A DNA stretch of 11,664 nt from Bacteroidota bacterium (GTDB lineage Bacteria > Bacteroidota > Bacteroidia > Bacteroidales > Prolixibacteraceae): NCBI GenBank assembly GCA_030691295.1, contig JAUYEQ010000718.1:1-11664 (forward strand), in the 5' to 3' direction. Below, one piece after another: positions 1-8,005 of this stretch. A program made the position numbers and the translations under genes. The notes beneath the pieces were generated by a model. The model did no database searches. It had not been told where the DNA came from and was given only the letters and a program-made list of their open reading frames with translations. Numbering within the stretch: position 1 is the first letter of the stretch; each line of letters starts with the position of its first letter.

Positions 1-371
1 AGTAACCCATTTGGATTGATCCTGAAAAACATTTTAGGCAAATATTCTGCTGTTGCCAGGATAATAATGGTTGAAATGAGTGTTTGAACAAGCAGAACCA
101 GCGAGTTTGGAAGGTATTCATTAAAAGCAGGTTCTAGCAACCGGGCAAAGGCAATACCATAAATAACCAATGCAATGTTATTCCCGATGAGCATTGTGGC
201 AATAAACTGTGCCGGATTTTGCGTGTAAATCGTAATAAGTTTCGAATATAAGAAGTTTTGATTCTTATCAAGTTCGAGCCGGAGTTTGTTGGCCGAGATA
301 AAAGCAATTTCCATTCCGGAGAAAAAGGCTGAGAAAAAGATGGTAATAAATATGATGAGAAGCAGATCCAT
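1..371 (-). CDS. CNNM/DUF21-domain membrane protein (hemolysin C / CorC-type family), N-terminal part
   Basis: The gene starts at an ATG at 371-369 and runs off the left edge, so only 123 residues are visible. They match the DUF21 (CNNM) transmembrane domain. A hydrophobic helix covers about residues 2-19 and is followed by the signature [18 protein letters not shown]. Then come the conserved [14 protein letters not shown] stretch (about 52-65), a second helix, a third helix at about 91-108, and [14 protein letters not shown], the family's 'GE-x-PK'-type motif. Full-length members usually continue into two CBS domains and a CorC/HlyC domain, which would lie outside the window. The family is linked to divalent-cation (Mg2+/Co2+) transport or efflux; the old name 'hemolysin' is historical. 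The start lies 8 bp after the lptC stop, so the two genes are probably cotranscribed. Family assignment is confident; substrate is unknown. Confidence 0.88.
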   Translation of the reverse strand, partial: MDLLLIIFITIFFSAFFSGMEIAFISANKLRLELDKNQNFLYSKLITIYTQNPAQFIATMLIGNNIALVIYGIAFARLLEPAFNEYLPNSLVLLVQTLISTIIILATAEYLPKMFFRINPNGL

Positions 372-379
372 AGGAAGTT

Positions 380-988
380 TTATTTATCATCTACATCAAC
401 GTACATCTGGCCTTTCAGATTCTTTATCTTATAGGAAGAAAAATCCTGATCGGATTCAAATCCAACTCCGGTATAAATCTGGTCTTTCTGAATGATTTTA
501 ACAAATTGGTCGGAGAAAATTTTGCCCTTTTTCTGATCCCATACAAGGTATTCTGTTTTCAAGGTATCTCCTTTCAGATTCACTGCCACTACATTGTTCT
601 TTACTTCCCACCGATCGTCCGAATCAAAATTTTTGGCATAAAGTGCATTAATACTTGAAATTACATTCATGTTGGCATCGTATTTAATAATATTTACGCC
701 TAACGGAAATTCGGTATAGGGTTCCTTTTCATTATCGTGCCTTAGGAGCGCCGGAGTCTGAAGCTTAAACCTTATAACGGTTGAATCGGAGTAAAGCATT
801 TCATAACCTTCGGCTGTAAGACTTGGCACTATATCGGTAACTGAATATATTTTAACCTTTTCAATATCGTTTGCACAAGAAATGAGCAACCCGCTGATTG
901 CAATGATCAGAGATGCAATTTTTATCTTTTGAGAAGAATCGTAACTGCCTGACAAATAAAGATTTTTAAAAACTTTCCTGAAGCTCAT
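380..988 (-). CDS. lptC: LptC-family LPS export protein, predicted lipoprotein
   Basis: This 202-residue protein fits LptC, the periplasm-facing bitopic component that passes lipopolysaccharide from the LptBFG transporter to LptA. Residues 24-37 form a hydrophobic segment ending in the lipobox LISC, with the candidate lipidated cysteine at C38. In Escherichia coli LptC is held by an uncleaved transmembrane helix instead. The rest is a beta-rich domain (about 45-190) with typical pieces such as [47 protein letters not shown] and [11 protein letters not shown]. The stretch before the hydrophobic core is long (about 23 residues), so a non-ATG start a few codons downstream is possible. Its own promoter is suggested by a -7 box 64 bp upstream, behind the terminator of the preceding operon. 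Family call is good; lipidation is a prediction. Confidence 0.82.
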   Translation of the reverse strand: MSFRKVFKNLYLSGSYDSSQKIKIASLIIAISGLLISCANDIEKVKIYSVTDIVPSLTAEGYEMLYSDSTVIRFKLQTPALLRHDNEKEPYTEFPLGVNIIKYDANMNVISSINALYAKNFDSDDRWEVKNNVVAVNLKGDTLKTEYLVWDQKKGKIFSDQFVKIIQKDQIYTGVGFESDQDFSSYKIKNLKGQMYVDVDDK

Positions 989-1052
989 TGTTGTAAAAAA
1001 GAAAATCAGAATTAATTAATTCAAATGTGGTTTTTGCTTCTGATTGATGGGG

Positions 1053-1060
1053 CAAAGCTA
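1053..1060 (-). promoter_or_regulatory. Predicted -7 promoter element for lptC
   Basis: Read on the minus strand, the bases are TAGCTTTG, an exact match to the Bacteroidota -7 consensus TAnnTTTG. It lies between the terminator of the upstream TPR gene and the lptC start codon, giving a leader of about 60 nt. I see no convincing -33 TTG element at the usual 17-23 bp distance; that stretch overlaps the T-rich tail of the terminator. Position and consensus are seen directly; activity is inferred. Confidence 0.5.
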
Positions 1061-1074
1061 TGAATAAAAAGGTA

Positions 1075-1121
1075 ATAAAAGAAAAGCATTGCATTTCGGT
1101 GAAAAGGAAATGCAATGCTTT
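1075..1121 (-). terminator. Rho-independent terminator after the nadB-to-TPR operon
   Basis: A perfect 15-bp inverted repeat pairs 1083-1097 with 1107-1121 around a 9-base loop. Read on the minus strand the hairpin is followed by a T-rich tail (TTTTCTTTTATT). It begins 26 bp after the stop codon of the TPR gene at 1148. The stem is AT-rich apart from a few G-C pairs. It separates the five-gene operon from lptC. Confidence 0.8.
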
Positions 1122-1147
1122 CAATATGTCAGGCAACAATCATGTTG

Positions 1148-2773
1148 CTATCTTTTCTCGCGGATAGTTGTGCTTTCGCCAATCCAACCGCCAACTGAAT
1201 AAGATTGACCAACTGTTAAGCCGTTGAAGAAGATATCCTCTTTTGCAGGAAAATATTGTGAATAAAGAGAAATCTTTTCGTTTGCTTCAGCCTCTACTGA
1301 TGGATCAGCCCTTTTTGCTTTAGCGAAATAATCAACTGCAACCAGGAATACCATTGAGCGTTCAAAATCATTGTCTCCATACGATTTGCTGTTATGAGCA
1401 TAAACATCGCCCAGTAAAAGGTATGATTTTCCGAAAGAAGGATTGTTTTCGATGGATTTCTTTAAATAAGTCTTTGCAGTTTGCGGACTGCTTGAGAAGT
1501 TCAAAGTTGCCAGTTCGTAATAGTATTTTGAAAGGTTCAACGGATCTTTTTCAGCATCGATTGCCAATTTGTAATAATCCTGGGCTTTACTATGCTGATC
1601 AGCTTTTATATACATACGGGCCATGTTATAGGCGGCTTCGGCTGACGGTTCAAGATGATAAAGTTTATCGGCAGCTTTTGCATACAATGGGCTCGCATCA
1701 CATTTCTGACGGTCAAGCAACCTGATCATTTTTTTAAGATCGTCGATATTGGTGGCAACCTGATCGAATTTTGGAGTATAAATACTGATCAATGCTTCAC
1801 AATCAGCAGCTCCGCTCGATTGGAAAACCTGTTCAACATTGTCGCGTGCTATGATGAAATTGTTGTTTGCAGGATCTTTTGCAAGAGCGCTACTAATAAT
1901 TTTTGAGGCCAAGTCATAATTCTCGATCACTTTTTCTTTTCCCAGTTCGCCAAGACCAAATAGTCCACGAGTTGATTGCATCAACAGAATAAGAACCGGT
2001 GCTTCTGATTCAAGTCCCTGAAGTTTAACTGATTCTTCAAGATAATTATAACCTTTCTTTAGTATTGGTTTTCTCTCAGCATCGGTTATATTTTCATTGT
2101 CAAGTTTATATTTCAGATAATCAGTCCCCTGACGGCCTAATATGTAACCTTTCTGATCGAAATATTTAATTCTGCGATCGTAAACCTGCATAAGAGTATC
2201 AACATATTTATGTTTAACGTCATGATCACTAGTCCCTTCAATCAGGCTTTGATACATGGTTATACCATGCAAATAAATATTGATAGTTGATAACGGATAA
2301 GTTCTGTAAAGTTTTCTCCACATTCCAAGAGCTGACTTATAGTCTTTTTGGTCGTAAAACTGTTTCTCCAGTGTGTAAAAACTCATGAAATCCTTGTCTT
2401 TAGCAGCAATCAGTTCGGCGGATGTTTTTAATATCGCACCCGACTCGCTAACTTCTGCAGCATCAGGAATTGCTCCATCGAAACTGAAATCAATAACATT
2501 GCTGGTATTGGTTTCAATGTCAAGTTTCCGTGAATCATCTATAAATGTAAATTTCAGGAATTTAGATTTATCAGGAACTTTAATTTCATAAACACCATCA
2601 AAGCTAGTCCTAAATACCTCGTTTGACCTGTGAGCTTCAACGGTTACCCCTGCAGCTACTTTGCCTTCCCTGTAAACAGTTCCCTTAACGACACGTTGTG
2701 CAACTGCCGAATATGAAATCAATGCAGCAACAGCCAGTGTAAGGAAAATTGATTTTGATTTGAACGTTTTCAT
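1148..2773 (-). CDS. Secreted TPR-repeat protein with N-terminal carboxypeptidase-regulatory-like domain
   Basis: This 541-residue protein has a clear signal peptide: a basic start MKTFKSK, a hydrophobic core, and likely cleavage after AVA at residue 25 to leave an N-terminal Gln. Residues about 28-90 (RVVKGTVYREGKVAAGVTVE..., DGVYEIKVP) look like a small beta-sandwich of the CarboxypepD_reg-like type common in Bacteroidota envelope proteins. From about 130 to the C-terminus the protein is helical with tetratricopeptide repeats, clearest at about 377-405 (AAYNMARMYIKADQHSKAQDYY) and in the following NPSFGKSYLLLGDVY unit. TPR arrays are protein-interaction scaffolds, so a periplasmic or outer-membrane-associated assembly role is plausible. 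It is the last gene of the operon, 30 bp after the outer-membrane protein gene, and a terminator follows. The exact function is not known to me. Confidence 0.85.
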   Translation of the reverse strand: MKTFKSKSIFLTLAVAALISYSAVAQRVVKGTVYREGKVAAGVTVEAHRSNEVFRTSFDGVYEIKVPDKSKFLKFTFIDDSRKLDIETNTSNVIDFSFDGAIPDAAEVSESGAILKTSAELIAAKDKDFMSFYTLEKQFYDQKDYKSALGMWRKLYRTYPLSTINIYLHGITMYQSLIEGTSDHDVKHKYVDTLMQVYDRRIKYFDQKGYILGRQGTDYLKYKLDNENITDAERKPILKKGYNYLEESVKLQGLESEAPVLILLMQSTRGLFGLGELGKEKVIENYDLASKIISSALAKDPANNNFIIARDNVEQVFQSSGAADCEALISIYTPKFDQVATNIDDLKKMIRLLDRQKCDASPLYAKAADKLYHLEPSAEAAYNMARMYIKADQHSKAQDYYKLAIDAEKDPLNLSKYYYELATLNFSSSPQTAKTYLKKSIENNPSFGKSYLLLGDVYAHNSKSYGDNDFERSMVFLVAVDYFAKAKRADPSVEAEANEKISLYSQYFPAKEDIFFNGLTVGQSYSVGGWIGESTTIREKR

Positions 2774-2803
2774 TATAGTAATTTTTATAAGGTTTCACTT
2801 TTT

Positions 2804-4087
2804 CTAGTCAAATTTACGCTTAATGAACCAATAGTCGTAAAAATTTAAATATATACTAAATTTTGCGTAATTGTTTTTTGCAAGGTCGTAATCAGTAGTT
2901 CCCTTTTTACCAAGTTCAAATGCGAAATTTGCGGTCGATTTTGATTTCGGGAACGGTAGTCCTGCTCCAAAACTTATGCCAAACTCACTTATCTGATGGT
3001 TGTTCAATTTCAGGTATGAATTTTCGTAATGAATTCCAGCCCTGTATTTCACTCTTTTCAAGTAACTCCTGATTGAAAACGCTTCAGGAATGTATTCAAA
3101 TCCGGCCGAGAATCTATTCCTGTCAGTTATTAACTGATCTGAGATACCCAGAAAGGTTGCTTTACTCCATGCTGCATAGTAATAATCAGCATTTATTTCG
3201 AGTTTGTTAATGTTGTTATACGATACTCCGATACCAAATGTTGAAGGCATTCCGATTATATTCTTAGCTTCTACTGCATAGGTGGTATCTAGTTTATCTT
3301 GAAATTTTGTTGTTCCGATTACTATCTCTTTATACGTAAGAGATTGATAAAGAACAGTGAAGTCGGATTTATTTTCAAATGTGATCCCCAATGTGAGATA
3401 TTGGTTTTGCTTTAATTTGTAATCGTATTGAAGCCCGTAAGAAAGTGTGAAGTCACGAAGCCGGGTGCTTTCAGTTTTTGAAAGTGAAAAGACAGTCGGA
3501 TCTGCAAATTCCAGCTTCGTATTTTTGTTGATACGGCCAAAAATATAATTCAGATTTGCCCCTAATGAAAGACCTTTTAAGGGACTGACTGCTACTCCGA
3601 AAAAAGCCTTTGAAGAGGATCCTTCACCAAAATAACTGTTATAAGTATTTCCAACATTGCTAAGACTATCTATAAATCCAACTTCGTAACCCATATCGGA
3701 AAAAGGTTGAATACCCATTGCCCCGCCTAACCATTTTGTAACTGGCCAACTCAATGAAAAGTAGCGGAAATTGATGTCGTCGGTTTTTGTATTTCCAAAA
3801 TTGCTCTTGTAGTTGGACAGCGTACCATCCAATCCGAATTCGAAAACAAAAGACAAACTGTCGTTGGCCGTATAAGAAGCGGGATTTGCCGAATTGATCT
3901 GCACAGCATGCCGGCTTCCCAAAGAAGCGCCTCCCATTGCTGCGGTGCGACCATAGCCGTAATGATGTAAATCACCTAATCCATATCTCGAAAAGGGAGA
4001 AGATGTGTTGTTGTTTTGCGCAAAGCCAGATAATCCGCAGATAATCAAAACCATCACGACTGATAGTGCATTATTTCTTTTTCGCAT
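2804..4087 (-). CDS. Outer-membrane beta-barrel protein (FadL/PorV-like appearance)
   Basis: The product has 427 residues and a signal peptide with likely cleavage after GFA at residue 23. The mature start NNNTSSPFSRYGLGDLHHYG, followed by AAMGGASLGSR and INSANPASYTANDSLSF, is a recurring signature of Bacteroidota outer-membrane proteins. These resemble the FadL/OMPP1 transport family, where an N-terminal segment plugs the barrel. The rest alternates aromatic and polar residues in strand-sized blocks, such as YLTLGITFENKSDF and LEINADYYYAAWS, and ends in FSIYLNFYDYWFIKRKFD, as expected for a C-terminal barrel strand. The ATG lies inside the 3' end of coaX (17-bp overlap, different frame), so translation is probably coupled. 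The ligand is unknown and FadL kinship is judged by eye only. The downstream TPR protein is a natural partner candidate. Confidence 0.82.
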   Translation of the reverse strand: MRKRNNALSVVMVLIICGLSGFAQNNNTSSPFSRYGLGDLHHYGYGRTAAMGGASLGSRHAVQINSANPASYTANDSLSFVFEFGLDGTLSNYKSNFGNTKTDDINFRYFSLSWPVTKWLGGAMGIQPFSDMGYEVGFIDSLSNVGNTYNSYFGEGSSSKAFFGVAVSPLKGLSLGANLNYIFGRINKNTKLEFADPTVFSLSKTESTRLRDFTLSYGLQYDYKLKQNQYLTLGITFENKSDFTVLYQSLTYKEIVIGTTKFQDKLDTTYAVEAKNIIGMPSTFGIGVSYNNINKLEINADYYYAAWSKATFLGISDQLITDRNRFSAGFEYIPEAFSIRSYLKRVKYRAGIHYENSYLKLNNHQISEFGISFGAGLPFPKSKSTANFAFELGKKGTTDYDLAKNNYAKFSIYLNFYDYWFIKRKFD

Positions 4088-4808
4088 TGTGTTCCAAAAT
4101 CCTGTTTAAACCTATGAGGGTTAAATTAAAGTGTACAAATATGGAATAATTTAATTTTTTATCAAAAAAATAAGAATCACCCCCGGTCATAATGATATGT
4201 AAATTTTGATAATTTCTGTTAAATAAATCAATGGTTTGTGCAATCTCGAAAAGAATCCCGTTCTGGACTCCCGCACGGATTGCATCAATTGTATTTCGTC
4301 CAACCGGTTCAAAATCATCACTGTAATTAACCAGAGGAAGCTTTCCTGTAAAATGGTTCAGGGCTTTGAAACGCATTTCAAGTCCCGGTGAAATATTTCC
4401 GCCAATGAACTGGTTTTTTTCTGAAACCAAATCGTAGGTAATGGCTGTACCTGCATCAATAATCAGCAAATTCTGATCAGGAAAGAGTTCGTTGGCTCCA
4501 ACTGCCGCTGCAATCCTATCTTTACCAAGCGTTTCTGGCGTTTCGTACAAATTCTCTATCGGCAGTTCTGTCAGATGGTCAAGTTCAATAAACTGATCAA
4601 ATTCGTCGGACAAAACACGCTTTAATTCATCATCGTATGGTTTTACTGAAGATAGTATTACCTTATTTAATTGTGGATAATCCTCCTTAAGCTTCAATAC
4701 ATGACTGGCAGTTAAACGATCAATCGGAACATTGAACATCAGATCATGCTGGTTGAACAAAGCGATCTTTGTTCTGCTATTGCCTATATCTATTACGAGG
4801 TTTATCAA
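4071..4808 (-). CDS. coaX: Type III pantothenate kinase
   Basis: CoaX phosphorylates pantothenate with ATP, the first committed step of coenzyme A synthesis, in the cytoplasm. The 245-residue length is normal for the family. It carries the ASKHA-fold nucleotide-binding motif IDIGNSRTK (6-14), TLGKDR (93-98), the second phosphate motif IIDAGTAITYD (116-126), GGNISPG (136-142) and TGGD (208-211). Type III kinases need a monovalent cation and, unlike CoaA, are not feedback-inhibited by CoA; that is family knowledge. The ATG start places the first motif right at the N-terminus, as usual. It lies 3 bp after nadC and overlaps the next gene by 17 bp, so it is embedded in an operon with NAD synthesis and envelope genes. 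Confidence 0.96.
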   Translation of the reverse strand: MINLVIDIGNSRTKIALFNQHDLMFNVPIDRLTASHVLKLKEDYPQLNKVILSSVKPYDDELKRVLSDEFDQFIELDHLTELPIENLYETPETLGKDRIAAAVGANELFPDQNLLIIDAGTAITYDLVSEKNQFIGGNISPGLEMRFKALNHFTGKLPLVNYSDDFEPVGRNTIDAIRAGVQNGILFEIAQTIDLFNRNYQNLHIIMTGGDSYFFDKKLNYSIFVHFNLTLIGLNRILEHNAKKK

Positions 4809-4811
4809 TGA

Positions 4812-5654
4812 TTAGTCTTCTATACGTTGGCTGATATCCAAAGCAGTGACCGAATGGGTAAGCGCTCCGATTGAAATATAATCGACACCGGTTGCCGCCA
4901 CTTCACGTAAGCGTTCGAGGGTGATGTTTCCTGAAGCCTCTATTTTTGCACGGCCTGCAATCAATTCAACAGCCTTCCGTATGGTTTCATTGTCCATGTT
5001 GTCGAGCATGATAATATCAACTTTCGTATCAATTGCCTCCTGAACCTGTTCCAGATTGGTGGTTTCAACTTCAATCTTAATTCCATGATCAACACCGCTT
5101 CTGACTGCTTTTACTGCTGCTGCAATTCCACCTGCCACTTCAATGTGATTGTCCTTTATCATGGCCATGTCGTGTAATCCATGACGATGATTGCTGGCTC
5201 CTCCTGCTTTTACCGCATATTTATCAAGCTTGTTAAACCCTGGCAAGGTTTTTCTGGTATCCAGAATCACTGTCTGGAAATCTTTAACCGCATCGGCGTA
5301 TTTGGCTGACATAGTTGCAATTCCCGACAAACGCTGTAAAAAGTTAAGGGCTGTCCGCTCTCCGGTTAGCAGTGCACGGTAAGTTCCTTCAAACTCTACC
5401 AACACATCGCCATTTTTCACCTTGGCGCCTTCTTCTACCCGTTCATTCCAAATCAGGTCATGATCGAGCTTCCTGAAAACCATTTCGGCTATTGGAAGTC
5501 CGGCAACAACGCCATCAGCTTTGGCAACCATTTTAGCCTTGCACCTTGATTCAGAGGGAACAATGTTGTTGGTCGTGATATCACCTTCACCAACGTCATC
5601 CATTAGTGCTAGATCGATGAGTGTGTGTGCTGCTTTTCTTACTTGTTTGTTCAT
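4812..5654 (-). CDS. nadC: Quinolinate phosphoribosyltransferase (carboxylating)
   Basis: NadC converts quinolinate and PRPP to nicotinate mononucleotide, CO2 and pyrophosphate, the third step of de novo NAD synthesis. The 280-residue length and motifs are typical: an N-terminal DVGEGDITT (20-28), GERTALNFLQRLSGIAT (98-114), the active-site stretch DTRKTLPGF...KAGGASNHRHGLHD (132-162), KDNH (167-170), EVE (195-197), LDN (217-219), EASGNIT (239-245) and SIGALTHS (261-268). The arginine, lysine and histidine residues expected to bind the quinolinate carboxylates and PRPP are present in the 132-170 stretch. The ATG is 1 bp after the nadB stop and the stop is 3 bp before coaX, so it is firmly part of the operon. 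Confidence 0.97.
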   Translation of the reverse strand: MNKQVRKAAHTLIDLALMDDVGEGDITTNNIVPSESRCKAKMVAKADGVVAGLPIAEMVFRKLDHDLIWNERVEEGAKVKNGDVLVEFEGTYRALLTGERTALNFLQRLSGIATMSAKYADAVKDFQTVILDTRKTLPGFNKLDKYAVKAGGASNHRHGLHDMAMIKDNHIEVAGGIAAAVKAVRSGVDHGIKIEVETTNLEQVQEAIDTKVDIIMLDNMDNETIRKAVELIAGRAKIEASGNITLERLREVAATGVDYISIGALTHSVTALDISQRIED

Positions 5655-5655
5655 A

Positions 5656-7248
5656 CTATTTGTTGCGAATTTCCTGAAATATATACGGTTGACCTATTTG
5701 CTGAACCAGATGGGCGCAAAACTTCGGATCTTCCGGTTTGAAGTCTTCCCGAATATGCCCACCACGGCTTTCTTCCCTGATTAATGCGGATTTGCAAATG
5801 AGGGTGCAAATATCAGCAATGTGTTTGATTTTTAAAAGATTGTATTCATTAATTTTTTGCGGTAATTGAATTCTTATTGCATTCAGTTCTTCAATTGCCT
5901 CCGCTAGTTTTACTGCCGACCGCACAATCCCGGCTTTTTTACTCATCAATGCGGCAATTTTATTTTTTGTTTCAAGAAAAATATTTTCATTTTCCTGATC
6001 AACATGAATGCTGTTTAATTCAGGTAAATCTATTGGTATATCAGCACGTTGCATTGCTTTTTCAGCTGCGCGCTTGCCGAAAACCAGACACTCCAGCAAG
6101 GAGTTGCTTGCAAGCCTGTTGGCTCCCATTACGCCAGTCGAAGCGACTTCTCCACAAGCAAATAGCCCTTCGATGTTGGTTTCTCCGTTCAAGTCGGTCT
6201 GGATACCGCCGACCATGTAATGTGCTGCCGGTGAAATTGGCAACAGGTCGCGGGTAAAGTCGATACCGTATTTTAACAAGGTTTGATGGATGTTCGAAAA
6301 ACGTTTCTTTACTATTTCAGGATTGAGGTGTTTTAAACTGAGGTAAAGGAAATCGGTCTGATGCGACTGTAATTCATTGTAAATGGCATAAGCTACCACA
6401 TCGCGCGGGGCAAGTTCTGCAAGCGGATGGATGTATTGCATAAATCGTTCGCCCTTTGGGTTCAACAACCAGGCACCTTCGCCGCGAACAGCTTCGCTGA
6501 TCAGAAATGCTTCTTCACCGGGGATACTCAACGCCGTTGGATGGAACTGAATAAATTCGATGTCGGAAAGTTTTGCACCGGCATGGTACGCAAGCGCAAT
6601 CCCGTCGCCGGTGGCAGTGTGTGGGTTGGTCGAACGGTCGTAAATGCGGGATAATCCGCCAGTTGCAATGATTGTTGATTTTGATTTGAAAACGATGTTT
6701 TTGCTGCTCACAAAATCGAATGCCTGAACTCCTGCGCAAATCTGATTGCTGACCAGAAGTTCGCCCACCGTGGTATATTCAAATGACTGTATGTTTTTTT
6801 GTTCCTGAACTTTTTTCAGCATAAACATTGTAAGACCCTTTCCGGTTGCATCGCCTCCTGCATGAAGAATCCTGCGAAAGCTGTGCCCACCTTCAAGTCC
6901 CTGAACAAAGTGTCCGTTCTCCTTGTCAAACTGCATTCCGAGACGAATCAGTTCCAGAACGCAAGCCTGTCCTTCGGTAACCAGTATTTTCACAGCATCA
7001 AGGTCGCAAAGCCCACGGCCGGCAACCAGTGTATCCTGAATATGGGATTCGAAGGAATCATTTTCATCCATCACAACAGCAATGCCACCTTGTGCATAAT
7101 ACGAATTGCTAATGTCGAGCTGCGATTTTGTAATGATGGCAACACTCCCCTTTTTTGAAGCATGAAAAGCCGCAGTCAGCCCAGCCAAACCGCTTCCAAC
7201 GATAATGGTTTCAAACTCTTTAATCTCAATGGAATTAACATGTGCCAT
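5656..7248 (-). CDS. nadB: L-aspartate oxidase
   Basis: NadB is the soluble FAD enzyme that oxidises L-aspartate to iminoaspartate, the substrate NadA uses to make quinolinate. The 530 residues show the FAD-binding GSGLAGLTAA (18-27), SYYAQGGIA (49-57), GGHSFRRILHAGGDATG (120-136), GDGIALAYHAGA, the substrate-site FHPT (H236), EAVRGEGAWL, APRD (R282), SPAAHYMVGGI with H343, and GLFACGEVASTGVMGANRLASNS, a second FAD contact. The C-terminal helical domain contains EESRGGHIREDF, shared with succinate dehydrogenase and fumarate reductase flavoproteins. No iron-sulfur or cytochrome partner gene is adjacent, and nadC follows by 1 bp, so NadB is favoured over SdhA/FrdA. It is the first gene of the operon, behind a predicted promoter. 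NadA is not encoded in this window. Confidence 0.96.
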   Translation of the reverse strand: MAHVNSIEIKEFETIIVGSGLAGLTAAFHASKKGSVAIITKSQLDISNSYYAQGGIAVVMDENDSFESHIQDTLVAGRGLCDLDAVKILVTEGQACVLELIRLGMQFDKENGHFVQGLEGGHSFRRILHAGGDATGKGLTMFMLKKVQEQKNIQSFEYTTVGELLVSNQICAGVQAFDFVSSKNIVFKSKSTIIATGGLSRIYDRSTNPHTATGDGIALAYHAGAKLSDIEFIQFHPTALSIPGEEAFLISEAVRGEGAWLLNPKGERFMQYIHPLAELAPRDVVAYAIYNELQSHQTDFLYLSLKHLNPEIVKKRFSNIHQTLLKYGIDFTRDLLPISPAAHYMVGGIQTDLNGETNIEGLFACGEVASTGVMGANRLASNSLLECLVFGKRAAEKAMQRADIPIDLPELNSIHVDQENENIFLETKNKIAALMSKKAGIVRSAVKLAEAIEELNAIRIQLPQKINEYNLLKIKHIADICTLICKSALIREESRGGHIREDFKPEDPKFCAHLVQQIGQPYIFQEIRNK

Positions 7249-7273
7249 CTGAAGAATTTTTCTTTCGAGGGCG

Positions 7274-7281
7274 CAAAGGTA
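7274..7281 (-). promoter_or_regulatory. Predicted -7 promoter element for the nadB operon
   Basis: On the minus strand the bases read TACCTTTG, an exact match to TAnnTTTG, in the 60-bp gap between the response-regulator stop and the nadB start. It would give a leader of about 20 nt. A TTG lies only 11 bp upstream of the box, too close for a standard -33 element, so the upstream half is weak. There is no visible terminator between the response regulator and nadB, so some read-through is possible. Confidence 0.5.
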
Positions 7282-7308
7282 TAAAAACTGGGCAACAGCA
7301 TGATGTGA

Positions 7309-8004
7309 TTAAGATTTTTTTATTTCAAGCATAAAACCGCTTCCGTGAATGTTGCGGATTTCAATCGAAGGATCTTCGGAAAAGAGCTTCCTGATTTTTG
7401 TGAGATAGACATCCATGCTTCGGGCGGTAAAATATCCGTCGTCGCCCCATATTTTTTTGAGTGCCGTTTCGCGGGGCAATAGTTCGTTTTGGTTATCGCA
7501 CAGCATTTTGAGCAATTCGGCTTCTTTGGGCGATAGTTTTTGTTTTGAACCTTCATGCTCGACAGTGCGCAGTTTGAAATCGAACTGATAGCTGCCAATC
7601 TGATAAAAGTCCGACTCTTTGGTTTGCATTCCTGACTGCCTTTTCAGGATGGCCTTGAGTTTAAATATCAGAACTTCGGTATCGAATGGCTTTGTGATGT
7701 AGTCGTCGGCGCCAATCCGGTAACCTTTTAATACATCATCGCGAAGGTTTTTGGCTGTGAGAAACAGAATCGGTATGCCGGAATTTATTTTCCTGATTTC
7801 AGTGCCAATCGTAAACCCGTCAACGTTGGGCAACATTACATCCAGGATGCAGATATCAAAACTGGCTTTTGTGAATGTAGAAACTGCGTGAAGCCCGTCG
7901 TCCACCCAATCAACTTCAAAATCACTTATTTCGAGGTATGATTTTAAAACAGCGCCGAAACTAAGATCGTCTTCAACTAAAAATATTCGTGGTTTTGCTG
8001 TCAT
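7309..8004 (-). CDS. OmpR/PhoB-family response regulator (RprY-like)
   Basis: This 231-residue DNA-binding regulator has a receiver domain at 1-122 with acidic residues E11, D12 and D13, the phospho-acceptor D55 (in ILDVMLPNVDG), T83, and K105 followed by PF. A winged-helix domain of the OmpR type covers about 134-231, with LSPKEAELLKML and the recognition-helix region ARSMDVYLTKIRKLF (194-208). I chose the ATG at 8004 because MTAKPRIFLVEDD begins the receiver correctly and lies 1 bp after the kinase stop. The same frame stays open to 8109, but that extension overlaps the kinase gene and adds 35 residues unlike any receiver. The cotranscribed kinase is its evident partner. Its likely binding site is the phased TTAAC array upstream of the kinase. 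The name RprY-like is by overall resemblance only. Confidence 0.93.
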   Translation of the reverse strand: MTAKPRIFLVEDDLSFGAVLKSYLEISDFEVDWVDDGLHAVSTFTKASFDICILDVMLPNVDGFTIGTEIRKINSGIPILFLTAKNLRDDVLKGYRIGADDYITKPFDTEVLIFKLKAILKRQSGMQTKESDFYQIGSYQFDFKLRTVEHEGSKQKLSPKEAELLKMLCDNQNELLPRETALKKIWGDDGYFTARSMDVYLTKIRKLFSEDPSIEIRNIHGSGFMLEIKKS

Positions 8005-8005
8005 T

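Noticed and set aside
1354..1906. Plus-strand open frames inside the TPR gene
   Set aside because: They are antisense shadows of a well-supported gene with a signal peptide and TPR motifs; no promoter or family signal.
5877..7158. Several plus-strand open frames inside nadB
   Set aside because: Antisense to a gene with every expected NadB motif; compositions look like reverse reads, rich in Cys, Arg and Leu.
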